A stretch of 62,713 nucleotides of DNA from Streptomyces cellostaticus. Lineage in GTDB: Bacteria; Actinomycetota; Actinomycetes; Streptomycetales; Streptomycetaceae. The notes under the pieces were generated by a model, which worked only from the letters and a program-made list of their open reading frames with translations, was not told the origin of the DNA and ran no database searches. Positions 27,660-35,211 of this stretch are shown piece by piece. The translations under genes and the position numbers were made by a program. Where the stretch lies: assembly GCF_001513965.1 (NCBI RefSeq), contig NZ_KQ948049.1, forward strand, positions 4,957 to 67,669. The letters run 5' to 3'. Numbering within the stretch: position 1 is the stretch's first letter; each line of letters begins with the position of its first letter.

Positions 27660-29189
27660 ATGGCATCTCGGCGGGACCAACTCAACGCCTACACCTTCGC
27701 GAAGCGCCGCATGCTCGCGTCGTTCGTGCAGTCGTCACCGGATGCCTCGGACGAAGGGGCGCCGCGGCCGCTGCGCGCCGTCCTGCCCGGCGCGATCGTC
27801 GGCGTGGTCGTCCTGGCGGCGTTCGGGGCCTGGGGCATGTTCAAGCCGACGGCCCCGCAGGGCTGGGACACTCCAGGACAGAAGGTGATCATCGCCAGCA
27901 AGTCCACCACCCGGTACGTGGTGCTGACGACGGACCACAAGACCCAGCTCCACCCGGTCCTCAACATGGCGTCGGCCAAGCTCGTCCTGAACACTCAGAG
28001 CGATGTCGACGTCGTCACCGTGGACGAGTCGATCCTCGACAACGGCAAGATCCCGCACGGCGTCACCATCGGCATCCCCTACGCCCCCGACCGGCTGCCC
28101 TCCGGCCAGGAGGCCGGCGCGGCCAAGCGGTGGGCCGTCTGTGAACGCCCGAGCGGCAGCGGCAGCTCCATCCAGAAGGCCGCCTTCGTCCTGGCCAAGC
28201 GCGACCAGCAGAAGACCGAAGGTCCCGACGCGAAGCTGCGCGGCGGTGAACTCCTCTACGTCGCCACGCCGGACAAGAAGCAGTACGTCGTCGACGCGCA
28301 GGGCTGGGCCTACCAGGTGAAGGCCACCGACCCCCTGCTGCTGCAGACCCTCGTCGGCGCCGACCGCAAGCCGCAGCAGGTCACCGACGAGTGGATCGCG
28401 ACCCTGCACCAGGGCGACCCGATCGACTTCCCGCCGATCACCGGCACCCCGAGTGCCCCGGCCAACGCCCCCGGTCAGCTGGACGGGCAGGCCAACCGCG
28501 TCGGCATGGTCCTCCAGGCACCGGTCAACGGCCAAGAGCAGTACTTCGTCGTACTGCCCGGGCGGGTCGCCCCCGTCTCCGACTTCGTCGCCCAGCTGCT
28601 CCTCGTCAGCAAGGACCTCGTGAAGCTCGGCCAGGCCGGACACCCGCAGGAGGTCAGCGCAGGCGCCATCGAGCGGGGACAGCCGTTCGCCTCCGCGCAC
28701 AAGTGGCCCACCGAGAAGCCCAGCGCGGTCAACGACGCCTCCACCACCACCGGCAGCCGCAACACCGTCTGCAACGTCCTGGAACACGTCGACTCCGGCA
28801 GCGGCCGGACGACCCTGAGCACCTGGGCGGGCAAGGACTTCCCGGCGGTCCTGCCCACCGGCTCCACCAGCGCGTACGTCACCGCGGGCTCCGGCCAGCT
28901 CTACCGCCAGTTCCAGGGCTCGGCGACCAAGGACGGACCGCTCTTCCTGGTCACCGACACCGGCCTGCGCTACGCCCTGCAGTCCAACGACGACAGCGCC
29001 ACCGACGACAAGGGCATCGGCCTCACCGCCAAGCAGCGCAAGGAGCTCCAGCAGGAGGCCAAGCTGGCGCAGACCCGCCTCGGCTACGCCGACGTGGCCC
29101 CCGCCCCCGTCCCCGCGGCCTGGTCCGAGTTCCTGCCGACGGGCCCCCGCCTGTCGACGGCGGCGGCACGCCAGCCGCAGGGTTCGTGA
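27660..29189 (+). CDS. eccB: Type VII secretion protein EccB
   Basis: A 509-residue EccB, a core subunit of the ESX membrane complex with a large extracytoplasmic domain. The family N-terminus SRRDQLNAYTFAKRRM is at residues 3-18, and the single transmembrane helix is at about 41-61 (VLPGAIVGVVVLAAFGAWGM). The rest is the periplasmic-type repeat domain. ATG 27660 has GGGGAGAAA upstream; the frame is open further upstream, but the family N-terminus fixes the start. The stop is followed within 12 bases by the first mycosin gene, so they form an operon. Confidence 0.93.
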   Translation: MASRRDQLNAYTFAKRRMLASFVQSSPDASDEGAPRPLRAVLPGAIVGVVVLAAFGAWGMFKPTAPQGWDTPGQKVIIASKSTTRYVVLTTDHKTQLHPVLNMASAKLVLNTQSDVDVVTVDESILDNGKIPHGVTIGIPYAPDRLPSGQEAGAAKRWAVCERPSGSGSSIQKAAFVLAKRDQQKTEGPDAKLRGGELLYVATPDKKQYVVDAQGWAYQVKATDPLLLQTLVGADRKPQQVTDEWIATLHQGDPIDFPPITGTPSAPANAPGQLDGQANRVGMVLQAPVNGQEQYFVVLPGRVAPVSDFVAQLLLVSKDLVKLGQAGHPQEVSAGAIERGQPFASAHKWPTEKPSAVNDASTTTGSRNTVCNVLEHVDSGSGRTTLSTWAGKDFPAVLPTGSTSAYVTAGSGQLYRQFQGSATKDGPLFLVTDTGLRYALQSNDDSATDDKGIGLTAKQRKELQQEAKLAQTRLGYADVAPAPVPAAWSEFLPTGPRLSTAAARQPQGS

Positions 29190-29200
29190 GGGCTGCGCCG

Positions 29201-30445
29201 ATGGCCACGACATTCCGCACCCGCACCATCCTGGCGACGACCGCCGCCACCCTGCTGGCCACCGTGCTGTCGGCGCCGGCGGCCACCGCGGACTCCGGCT
29301 CCGACCAGTGCACGTTCTCCAAGACCAACCACAAGTACGCGGGCACGCCCTGGGCTCTCCAGCGCGTCAACCTCGACGAGTTGTGGAGCCAGTCGAAGGG
29401 CAAGAACGTCAAGGTGGCCGTGATCGACACGGGCGTCGACACGACCAACCCACAGCTCACCCACGCGGTGAACGGGTCCCTGGGCGTGAACCTCCTGCCC
29501 CCGAAGGACAGCAAGCACCAGCCGGTCGAGGGCGCCAAGTCCAAGCCCACCACGGACACGGTCGGCCACGGCACCCGCGTGGCCGGCATCATCGCCGCCC
29601 GCCCCATGAAGGGCACGGGCTTCGTCGGCCTGGCCCCCGAGGCCACCATCATCCCGATCAAGCAGAACGACGCGGAGGGCCACGGAACGGCCACCACCCT
29701 CGCCAACGCGATCCAGCACGCGATCAAGGTCAAGGCCCAGGTCATCAACATCTCCCAGGACACGGCGAACGCCGTGACACCGGGCGACGACCTGCACAAT
29801 GCGGTCAACGAGGCCCTCAACGCAGGCATCGTCGTGGTCGCCTCGGCCGGCAACGACGGCCTGGGCGGCAACGTCAAGAAGACGTACCCCGCCTCCTGGG
29901 ACGGAGTCCTCGCCGTCGCCGCCTCCGACCGCAACAACGAACGCGCGGCCTTCTCCCAGTCAGGCGATTTCGTCGGCGTAGCCGCCCCTGGCGTCGACAT
30001 GATCTCCACGGTCCCCAAGGGCGGCCACTGCTCCGACAACGGCACCAGCTTCTCCGCGCCGTACGTGGCCGGCGTGGCCGCACTCATCAAGGCCAAGCAC
30101 CCCAAGTGGACGCCCCGCGAGGTCGTCGCCCAGATCGAGCAGACAGCGGAACGCTCCATCGCCGGCCACGACCGCCTGGTCGGCTGGGGCGTGGTGGACC
30201 CGGTCCGCGCCCTCACGGAGGACGATCACCCGATCGAGTCCCCCCGCTCAGACGCAGGCCTCACCCATGCGGAGGCTCCGACCCCGGCGAAACTCACTCT
30301 GGGCGAGACCCCCCAGCAACGCACCGCCCGCATCGCCACGTACGTGGCCGTGGGCGTGGGGGTGCTGGTGGCGGGACTGAGCGGGGGAGCGGTGGCGGCG
30401 CGGGACGCGCGCCGCAGGCGCCGAGCCCTGGAAGCCCGGACATGA
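29201..30445 (+). CDS. mycP: Mycosin (type VII secretion subtilisin-like protease MycP), copy 1
   Basis: A 414-residue membrane-anchored serine protease that caps the ESX complex. It has a signal peptide (about residues 1-30) and a subtilisin triad at Asp76 (AVIDTGVD), His123 (GHGTRVAG) and Ser283 (GTSFSAPYVAG). A C-terminal transmembrane helix lies near residue 385, followed by a basic tail. The Cys pair in the domain (DQCTF, GHCSD) may form the family's disulfide. ATG 29201 has GAGGG 9 bases upstream; GTG 29186, overlapping the eccB stop, is in frame and possible. It follows eccB directly. Confidence 0.93.
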   Translation: MATTFRTRTILATTAATLLATVLSAPAATADSGSDQCTFSKTNHKYAGTPWALQRVNLDELWSQSKGKNVKVAVIDTGVDTTNPQLTHAVNGSLGVNLLPPKDSKHQPVEGAKSKPTTDTVGHGTRVAGIIAARPMKGTGFVGLAPEATIIPIKQNDAEGHGTATTLANAIQHAIKVKAQVINISQDTANAVTPGDDLHNAVNEALNAGIVVVASAGNDGLGGNVKKTYPASWDGVLAVAASDRNNERAAFSQSGDFVGVAAPGVDMISTVPKGGHCSDNGTSFSAPYVAGVAALIKAKHPKWTPREVVAQIEQTAERSIAGHDRLVGWGVVDPVRALTEDDHPIESPRSDAGLTHAEAPTPAKLTLGETPQQRTARIATYVAVGVGVLVAGLSGGAVAARDARRRRRALEART

Positions 30446-30528
30446 CGTCGATGACCGTCCTGCTCTTCGCCCTGTCCGCCGCCCTGATACTGATGGCCTG
30501 TGCAAAGGCGGACCGCGTACGAGCCTGA
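30442..30528 (+). CDS. Small single-pass membrane peptide, 28 residues
   Basis: ATG 30442 overlaps the mycosin stop (ATGA) and opens 28 codons. The peptide is one hydrophobic helix (TVLLFALSAALILMACA) followed by a basic KADRVRA end. The same frame stays open for another 66 codons after the TGA at 30526-30528, up to TGA 30727-30729 (a charged segment with PEDPADFDGDYALKIEDE). The peptide may therefore be a truncated form of a longer protein. Translational coupling supports expression; function is unknown. Confidence 0.4.
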   Translation: MTSMTVLLFALSAALILMACAKADRVRA

Positions 30529-30779
30529 CGCGAATCCCTCAATCCCTCGGCCCCCGAGGATCCGGCCGACTTCGACGGCGATTACGCCCTGAAGATCGAG
30601 GATGAGGTCACCCGAAACGGGGGCACCCACACCCCTGACTCGGGCGTGGATGCCACGCTCACCGGCCCGGCGACGTTGAAGCGCCTGGGAGGCATCAGGA
30701 GTCGCCAGCGACACGGTGACGGAACCTGAGCATCGCTCTGCTCACCGAGGCCCATGATGTACACGGGTCTGAACTTGGG

Positions 30780-30826
30780 GACCCGCTTTGGTCTGCTTCG
30801 ACAGACACAGCGGTCTGAGGCGGGTC
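30780..30826. terminator. Hairpin between convergent genes
   Basis: GACCCGC (30780-30786) pairs with GCGGGTC (30820-30826). Inside it a second stem pairs GTCTG (30791-30795) with CAGAC (30802-30806). It touches the 3' end of the minus-strand gene and can terminate transcripts from both sides. Confidence 0.5.
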
Positions 30827-31454
30827 AGCCGACCTGAGGACTGCCCTTCGGTAGGCCGTCCGCGCCGTCACAAGTCCACAGTTTCTGAGCCTCAAGCCGA
30901 AGGGTATCGGCTGCGAGCGAAGCCATCTTCTGGATTACGGCCCGGTCTGTCGTCTTCTGGTAGGTGATATCGACTTCTACCAGCGCCTTTGTTTCGTCTT
31001 GCACGGAAGAGCAGTCGACAAAGAGGTAAGTGGTGTCCCCCTCGTGGAACCCCTTGGCCTCACCGAGAGCGATCCGAGTGGCGCCTTTGGAACTCGCGTC
31101 GCGAGCCACGTCCTTCATGGTGTAGTCCGATCCGGCATAGAGGCTGTGCTTGATCGTTACCGACTTCCCCCCGCCGTACACCTTGCATGTTCCGGGTACC
31201 TTTGAGGCGCTCCCCCCTTCTGGGTTGAAGGTGCCGGTATGCCATTCCGCGAACTGCTTTCCCTTCGCTGGCAAGAGTGCTTTCACATCCGCTCCCGGAA
31301 GAGCGCTTTCGCACACATGCGCCGGTACGGCGACGGTGGCCTCTTCGGACGGCCACATCTGCCAGGCCGTCACTCCGGCCCCAGCGAGGACCCCCATGAC
31401 GGCCAGAGTGATCCACAACGTGAATCGTGGGCTCCGCTTTTCAGTCGCATTCAC
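30825..31454 (-). CDS. Membrane-anchored extracytoplasmic protein of the T7SS substrate operon
   Basis: A 209-residue protein with one N-terminal transmembrane helix (FTLWITLAVMGVLAGAGVTAW, residues 11-31). The exported domain contains four Cys (CESALPG, GTCKVY, VDCSS, LWTCDG) that could make two disulfides. I do not recognise the fold; it has the size and layout of DUF3558-like surface proteins. GTG 31454 lies 6 bases after the 753-residue protein's stop, so it is the last gene of a three-gene operon. A role as chaperone, receptor or immunity partner for that protein is possible (inference). Codon use is less GC-rich than in the core genes. Confidence 0.75.
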   Translation of the reverse strand: MNATEKRSPRFTLWITLAVMGVLAGAGVTAWQMWPSEEATVAVPAHVCESALPGADVKALLPAKGKQFAEWHTGTFNPEGGSASKVPGTCKVYGGGKSVTIKHSLYAGSDYTMKDVARDASSKGATRIALGEAKGFHEGDTTYLFVDCSSVQDETKALVEVDITYQKTTDRAVIQKMASLAADTLRLEAQKLWTCDGADGLPKGSPQVG

Positions 31455-31460
31455 GAGCTA

Positions 31461-33722
31461 CTACTTCCCTGTTCTCTGGCGCCCCAGACCGTAGGAATCT
31501 TCGATCTCTCGCTTGGCGGCCAGGGCCTGACTATTCGCATTGGTCTCGTTGTAGCCAGCTTCCTTGGCGGCCGTGTACGTGGCGTCGTAGATCGACTGTG
31601 CTGAACTCGCCCGCTGTTGTTCCAGGAATACATCCCGATCCTTCAGGGCTTCAGGACTGGAATCCTTGGTGAAGTTTTCTACGACCGATTCCTGGATGTC
31701 CTCCACCACCCAACCGGCCACCTCACCGCCCACCGGAATCTTGCCGATGCCCATCCCGATGATGCGCCCAGCCCACTTGTCGGCCGTGGCAACGCCTTCA
31801 TTGAATTCCGCGTCCTTGGCGATTTTCTCGTCAACGACTGCCTGCGTGCGGGATTCCGCCATGATGCCGGCGATCTCACCCCCGGGGCTGACCCGGTTGG
31901 CGATTTCCGGAGCCAGCTCCTTGTATTTATCGGCATTGTGGAATGCGTCGTTGACGAGGTCCGTGGTCACCGACTCCTGAGAAGTGACGATGGCCCCGTA
32001 GGCATCGGGATCCTTTCCGACCGCTCCCAGGAAGTTCTTGAGCACACCGGGCGAAAGACCCTCGGGGTTGGTCTTCACGTCGAAGTTCCCGAGGTGAGCG
32101 TCGGCCCCATGGGTTCCCACCACGGTGCCCCCGTCCCCCATGAACGCCCCCTGCACATCCCGCATGTAGTCGGCGGTGATGTTTCCAAGGCTGTCACGCA
32201 AGGGTGAGTCATCCAGGTCTTCGGCGTTGGTGCCGTAACGCTCGACGAGTTTGTGGAAGATGTCGGCTGCCTCCTTGGAGTGCGGCGGCGACACGGCGTC
32301 ACTTCCATAGGGCTGGCCGGTGGTCGCCGCCTCCAAGGCGTGGCCGAGGGCGTCAGGGCCGTAGCCCATGACCGTCTTGGCCTTGTCCTCGTCGGCGAGA
32401 ACATTCGCGCTGTTCGTATCCGCCGTCCACTCGAAGTCCTTGTCGGTGAGCAGGTCGAGATACGAGTCGAAGCCCAGCTTGCCGTCCTTCTTGACCGTGC
32501 CGTCCTCGTTGTACGCGGTTGGCGGCTGACTGAAGAACTTCTCCGAGGCCTCGGGGCTGTGTCCCAGTGCCTCCAGGACACTGTTGAGTGGTTCGTTGCC
32601 GGTGCCGAGCTCGCCGGAGGGGTTGAAGCCGTAGGTGTCCGGATTGCCTGTCGGCTTGTTCGACAGGAAGAAGTACGGGTCCTTCTTGTGGAGCTGGGTG
32701 ATGTGCTCCGCGATGGGGTTGAGGAACCGCGAGTCGTAGTTGCCGTAACGCAGCAGACCACCGAGCACCTGGTAGCCGTACGGCTTGTTCCACTGCCCCC
32801 TCTCCCAGCCGATCTGTTGGGTGCCGAGGCGGCGGAACTCCGCGCCCCAGTTGTCGGAGAGATGGTGCTTGTGGTCCGGGTCCGTGGCGTTGGCGAGGGT
32901 GTATCCCATGACCTTCTGCAGGTCCTGCACTTCGTTGAGCCGGGTCTTGGTCGCGTCGCCGCTGGTGCCGTCGATCGACACCTCGGCGTAGAACTGCAGC
33001 GCCTTCTCCGGCCCTCCGAGTCCCTGATAGAACTCGGTGGCGAACTCGCCATCCTTCTCACCGGAGTTGAAACGCAACAGCTCGTTGAGCTCGCCCAGCT
33101 CGGCGTCGGACATCTTGTCGCCCTTGCGCGCCAGCTCCACGGCCCGTTCGACCTCGGCGTCGTTCAGGGACTCGTACTTGCTGTGGCCCGCGTTGCAGGG
33201 ATCGTTCCCATGGCTCCTCGCCAGCGCCCGGGCGACCGAGGCGTCGATCTCCCCGGCGTGGGCGAGGATCCGGTTGATCCGGTCCTCCAACGCCTGTTTC
33301 TGGTCGAGCTGTTCCTGGGTGCGCTCGTCGCTGTCGCCGCGAATGTGAGGGAAGTAGGAGCGGACCTTTCCGTCGCCGATGTCCTCGACACGGACACCGA
33401 GTTGCGGGGCGTCCACCTGGACGGCGGTCTTCATCTGCTTCTGCAGCGACTCGAGCTCGGTGTGCCCGTCCTCGAGCACCTGGTAGATGCTGTTGGCCTC
33501 GGTGTGGAGATCCGAGACCTCCTTGGCGGTCTTGGCGACGAACTCACGCGTCACCGTCGCGTTCACACCGGCCCACTTCGCCGAGTCCGACTTGGCCTGC
33601 ATCGCCGTACGGGCGCTCTCTGCCGACTTCTTCAGGCCGTCGACGGCCTTCTGCCAGTCCGACACGGCGGTGGCGAGCTTGCCGAGGTCGACCTCAACGA
33701 GATCCGTGAATGTGAGAGCCAT
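31461..33722 (-). CDS. Large WXG-type T7SS substrate candidate (DUF6571-like)
   Basis: A 753-residue protein. The first 110 residues form a WXG-like helical hairpin (SDWQKAVDGLKKSAESA, then W50-A-G52 in AKWAGVNA, then coiled coil). A long helical body follows, with an internal GSDAVSPPHSKEAADIFHKL region. Near residues 660-690 is a short Gly-rich hydrophobic stretch (IIGMGIGKIPVGGEVAGWVV) that could insert in membranes. It resembles the DUF6571 family of Streptomyces. ATG 33722 has TAGGAG upstream. It follows the WDEWEQ gene by 11 bases. Decayed relatives of both genes lie near eccC at 44921-45783. Export through the ESX system is inferred from fold and context. Confidence 0.78.
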   Translation of the reverse strand: MALTFTDLVEVDLGKLATAVSDWQKAVDGLKKSAESARTAMQAKSDSAKWAGVNATVTREFVAKTAKEVSDLHTEANSIYQVLEDGHTELESLQKQMKTAVQVDAPQLGVRVEDIGDGKVRSYFPHIRGDSDERTQEQLDQKQALEDRINRILAHAGEIDASVARALARSHGNDPCNAGHSKYESLNDAEVERAVELARKGDKMSDAELGELNELLRFNSGEKDGEFATEFYQGLGGPEKALQFYAEVSIDGTSGDATKTRLNEVQDLQKVMGYTLANATDPDHKHHLSDNWGAEFRRLGTQQIGWERGQWNKPYGYQVLGGLLRYGNYDSRFLNPIAEHITQLHKKDPYFFLSNKPTGNPDTYGFNPSGELGTGNEPLNSVLEALGHSPEASEKFFSQPPTAYNEDGTVKKDGKLGFDSYLDLLTDKDFEWTADTNSANVLADEDKAKTVMGYGPDALGHALEAATTGQPYGSDAVSPPHSKEAADIFHKLVERYGTNAEDLDDSPLRDSLGNITADYMRDVQGAFMGDGGTVVGTHGADAHLGNFDVKTNPEGLSPGVLKNFLGAVGKDPDAYGAIVTSQESVTTDLVNDAFHNADKYKELAPEIANRVSPGGEIAGIMAESRTQAVVDEKIAKDAEFNEGVATADKWAGRIIGMGIGKIPVGGEVAGWVVEDIQESVVENFTKDSSPEALKDRDVFLEQQRASSAQSIYDATYTAAKEAGYNETNANSQALAAKREIEDSYGLGRQRTGK

Positions 33723-33733
33723 CGGAGGTGCTC

Positions 33734-34207
33734 CTACTTGAAGTACTCGTTGAGCTGCGACACGGACACGGCTGAGCCGTCACGGCCACGCAGCACGGCA
33801 CCGATCTTGGCGTCGTCCTCCGCGTGCAACTTCTGGGTGTAGTCCAGGTGGTCGGAGATGTGGGCGCATGCCTGGAGTACGGACTTCACCTGCGAGGTCC
33901 ACATCTCGACGGTGGTCTCCAGGGCGCTGCCCGTCTGGAACCCGTGCGACTTCAGAGTCGCCGCGGCCTGCATCGTCGAGCCGGTCGAGCCCTTGCCGGC
34001 TCCGGCGGCAGCGATGTCGGCCTGACTCTTTACGTCGTCGTAAAGGATGTTTGCCTCATGCCCGACGGCACCCAGGTCGTCCTGGTGAACCACCAGGTCT
34101 CCGGTCCCGCCCCCTCCGCCGTCCGCCGGTAGCTGGTTGAGGCGCATATTGGGCGATTTACCCTCGACCGCCCGGGCCTTGAGTTGCTCCCACTCGTCCC
34201 ATGCCAT
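33734..34207 (-). CDS. WXG-like partner protein (WDEWEQ family)
   Basis: A 157-residue helical protein beginning MAWDEWEQLKARA, with a Gly-rich linker after LNQLPADGG and a C-terminal helical part (VLQACAHISDHL). Its size and helical character suit a small co-secreted partner or chaperone of the 753-residue protein encoded 11 bases downstream. The same N-terminal and C-terminal sequences appear, decayed, at 45573-45783. ATG 34207 is preceded by GGAAGG-ACC-CCTTCC on the plus strand (34208-34222), so its ribosome binding site can be folded into a 6-bp hairpin. Not a canonical WXG100 by length. Confidence 0.75.
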   Translation of the reverse strand: MAWDEWEQLKARAVEGKSPNMRLNQLPADGGGGGTGDLVVHQDDLGAVGHEANILYDDVKSQADIAAAGAGKGSTGSTMQAAATLKSHGFQTGSALETTVEMWTSQVKSVLQACAHISDHLDYTQKLHAEDDAKIGAVLRGRDGSAVSVSQLNEYFK

Positions 34208-34758
34208 GGAAGGACCCCTTCCCCCGTGCGTGGATACTCCGGTGCCGGGTCAAGTTAGCAACCATGGCCAGGGAAAGACTGAGTCATGTCCGTTATCTGT
34301 TGTTTGTCTGCTGTGAAGATTCGCGGTAGGCGTACGGACGTTGACGGGTGCGCCGCGTTGCGGGCGGGAACTCGCGCCCTTCCGATCCGCGCCTTCCCTG
34401 CTGCTGCCCCTCGTCGTCGATCGAACTGTTCGGTAACCCGGCGACCGGTCCTTCATGGGCTGGTTTTGTGGTTGCAAAGACCCCGTCCCGGTGGTGCGCG
34501 AAGCTTGGGTCGCTGGACGCACGTGAAGTTTCTGCGCAGATACGGGGTGCACTTCCGCCGTTATTGACCGCCTTGTCGGTCTTGGGTGGCTCCGGACTCG
34601 GTCACTTCGGGACACCTTTGCAACTGAACCGTCGCAGAGCTCAGTTGGCCAGGAATTGCACAGTGACTACAGTGGTCAGGGATAGATCCGGGGGTGGGGT
34701 AGCCCGCTGCCCGGTCTGTTGAGAGCTGTACGAACGGGGAAACGGGGGAGGGGTCGCG
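34208..34758. promoter_or_regulatory. Divergent promoter region between two substrate operons
   Basis: No gene is supported in these 551 bases; the open frames are short and lack plausible composition. The DNA is more AT-rich than its surroundings. For the plus-strand genes, TTGCAC (34656-34661) and GATAGA (34681-34686) are possible -35/-10 boxes, with a rather long spacer. For the minus strand, TTGACC (34253-34248) is a possible -35 without a clear -10. Both assignments are weak. Confidence 0.35.
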
Positions 34759-35211
34759 GTGAGTGACGGTGGCGGCTCGAGTCTGAGGCGCGGCGCCGAA
34801 GCGCTGTCGAAGTTCAGCGATGGGTTGACCAGCGCGCTGACGTCGTTCAAGGAATCCGCTGGGAGCGAGTCCAGTCTTGGGCGCCACGCGCTTGGTCGTC
34901 CGTCGTTCAGTGGTACGGGGATTCCGTTCTCGGAAGCGGACGACCTGCAGGGGCAGTACGGGCGGGTGCATGACAGCCTCATGCACATGTCGCAGACCTT
35001 GGGCCTGCACATCGAGGCTCTGCAGTTGGCGGCGCAGGCGGCCGATGCCACGTACAACGGCTCGGAGGACGAGGTGCGGCGTCGGTTCTGGGAGATCAAG
35101 ACCCAGATTGACGAGGAGTACCAGAAGATGCACCCGAAGGAGCACGAGCAGCCGCGGAAGGACACGAGGCAGCACACCGACGACAAGGCCTCGGGGGTGA
35201 GCTCCAGTTGA
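34759..35211 (+). CDS. Small T7SS-locus helical protein
   Basis: A 150-residue, mostly helical protein. The sequence GQYGRVHDSLMHMSQTLGLHIEALQLAAQAADATY around residues 65-100 looks like the long helix of a WXG-type hairpin, but no WXG turn is present. The C-terminus is charged and ends SGVSSS. GTG 34759 has GGGGGAGGGG upstream. Its stop overlaps the TTG start of the next gene (TTGA), so it probably acts as partner or chaperone of that 592-residue protein (inference). Confidence 0.7.
   Translation: MSDGGGSSLRRGAEALSKFSDGLTSALTSFKESAGSESSLGRHALGRPSFSGTGIPFSEADDLQGQYGRVHDSLMHMSQTLGLHIEALQLAAQAADATYNGSEDEVRRRFWEIKTQIDEEYQKMHPKEHEQPRKDTRQHTDDKASGVSSS

Noticed and set aside
34250..34720. Short open frames in the divergent substrate promoter region
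   Set aside because: They lack ribosome binding sites, have odd composition and overlap each other on both strands.
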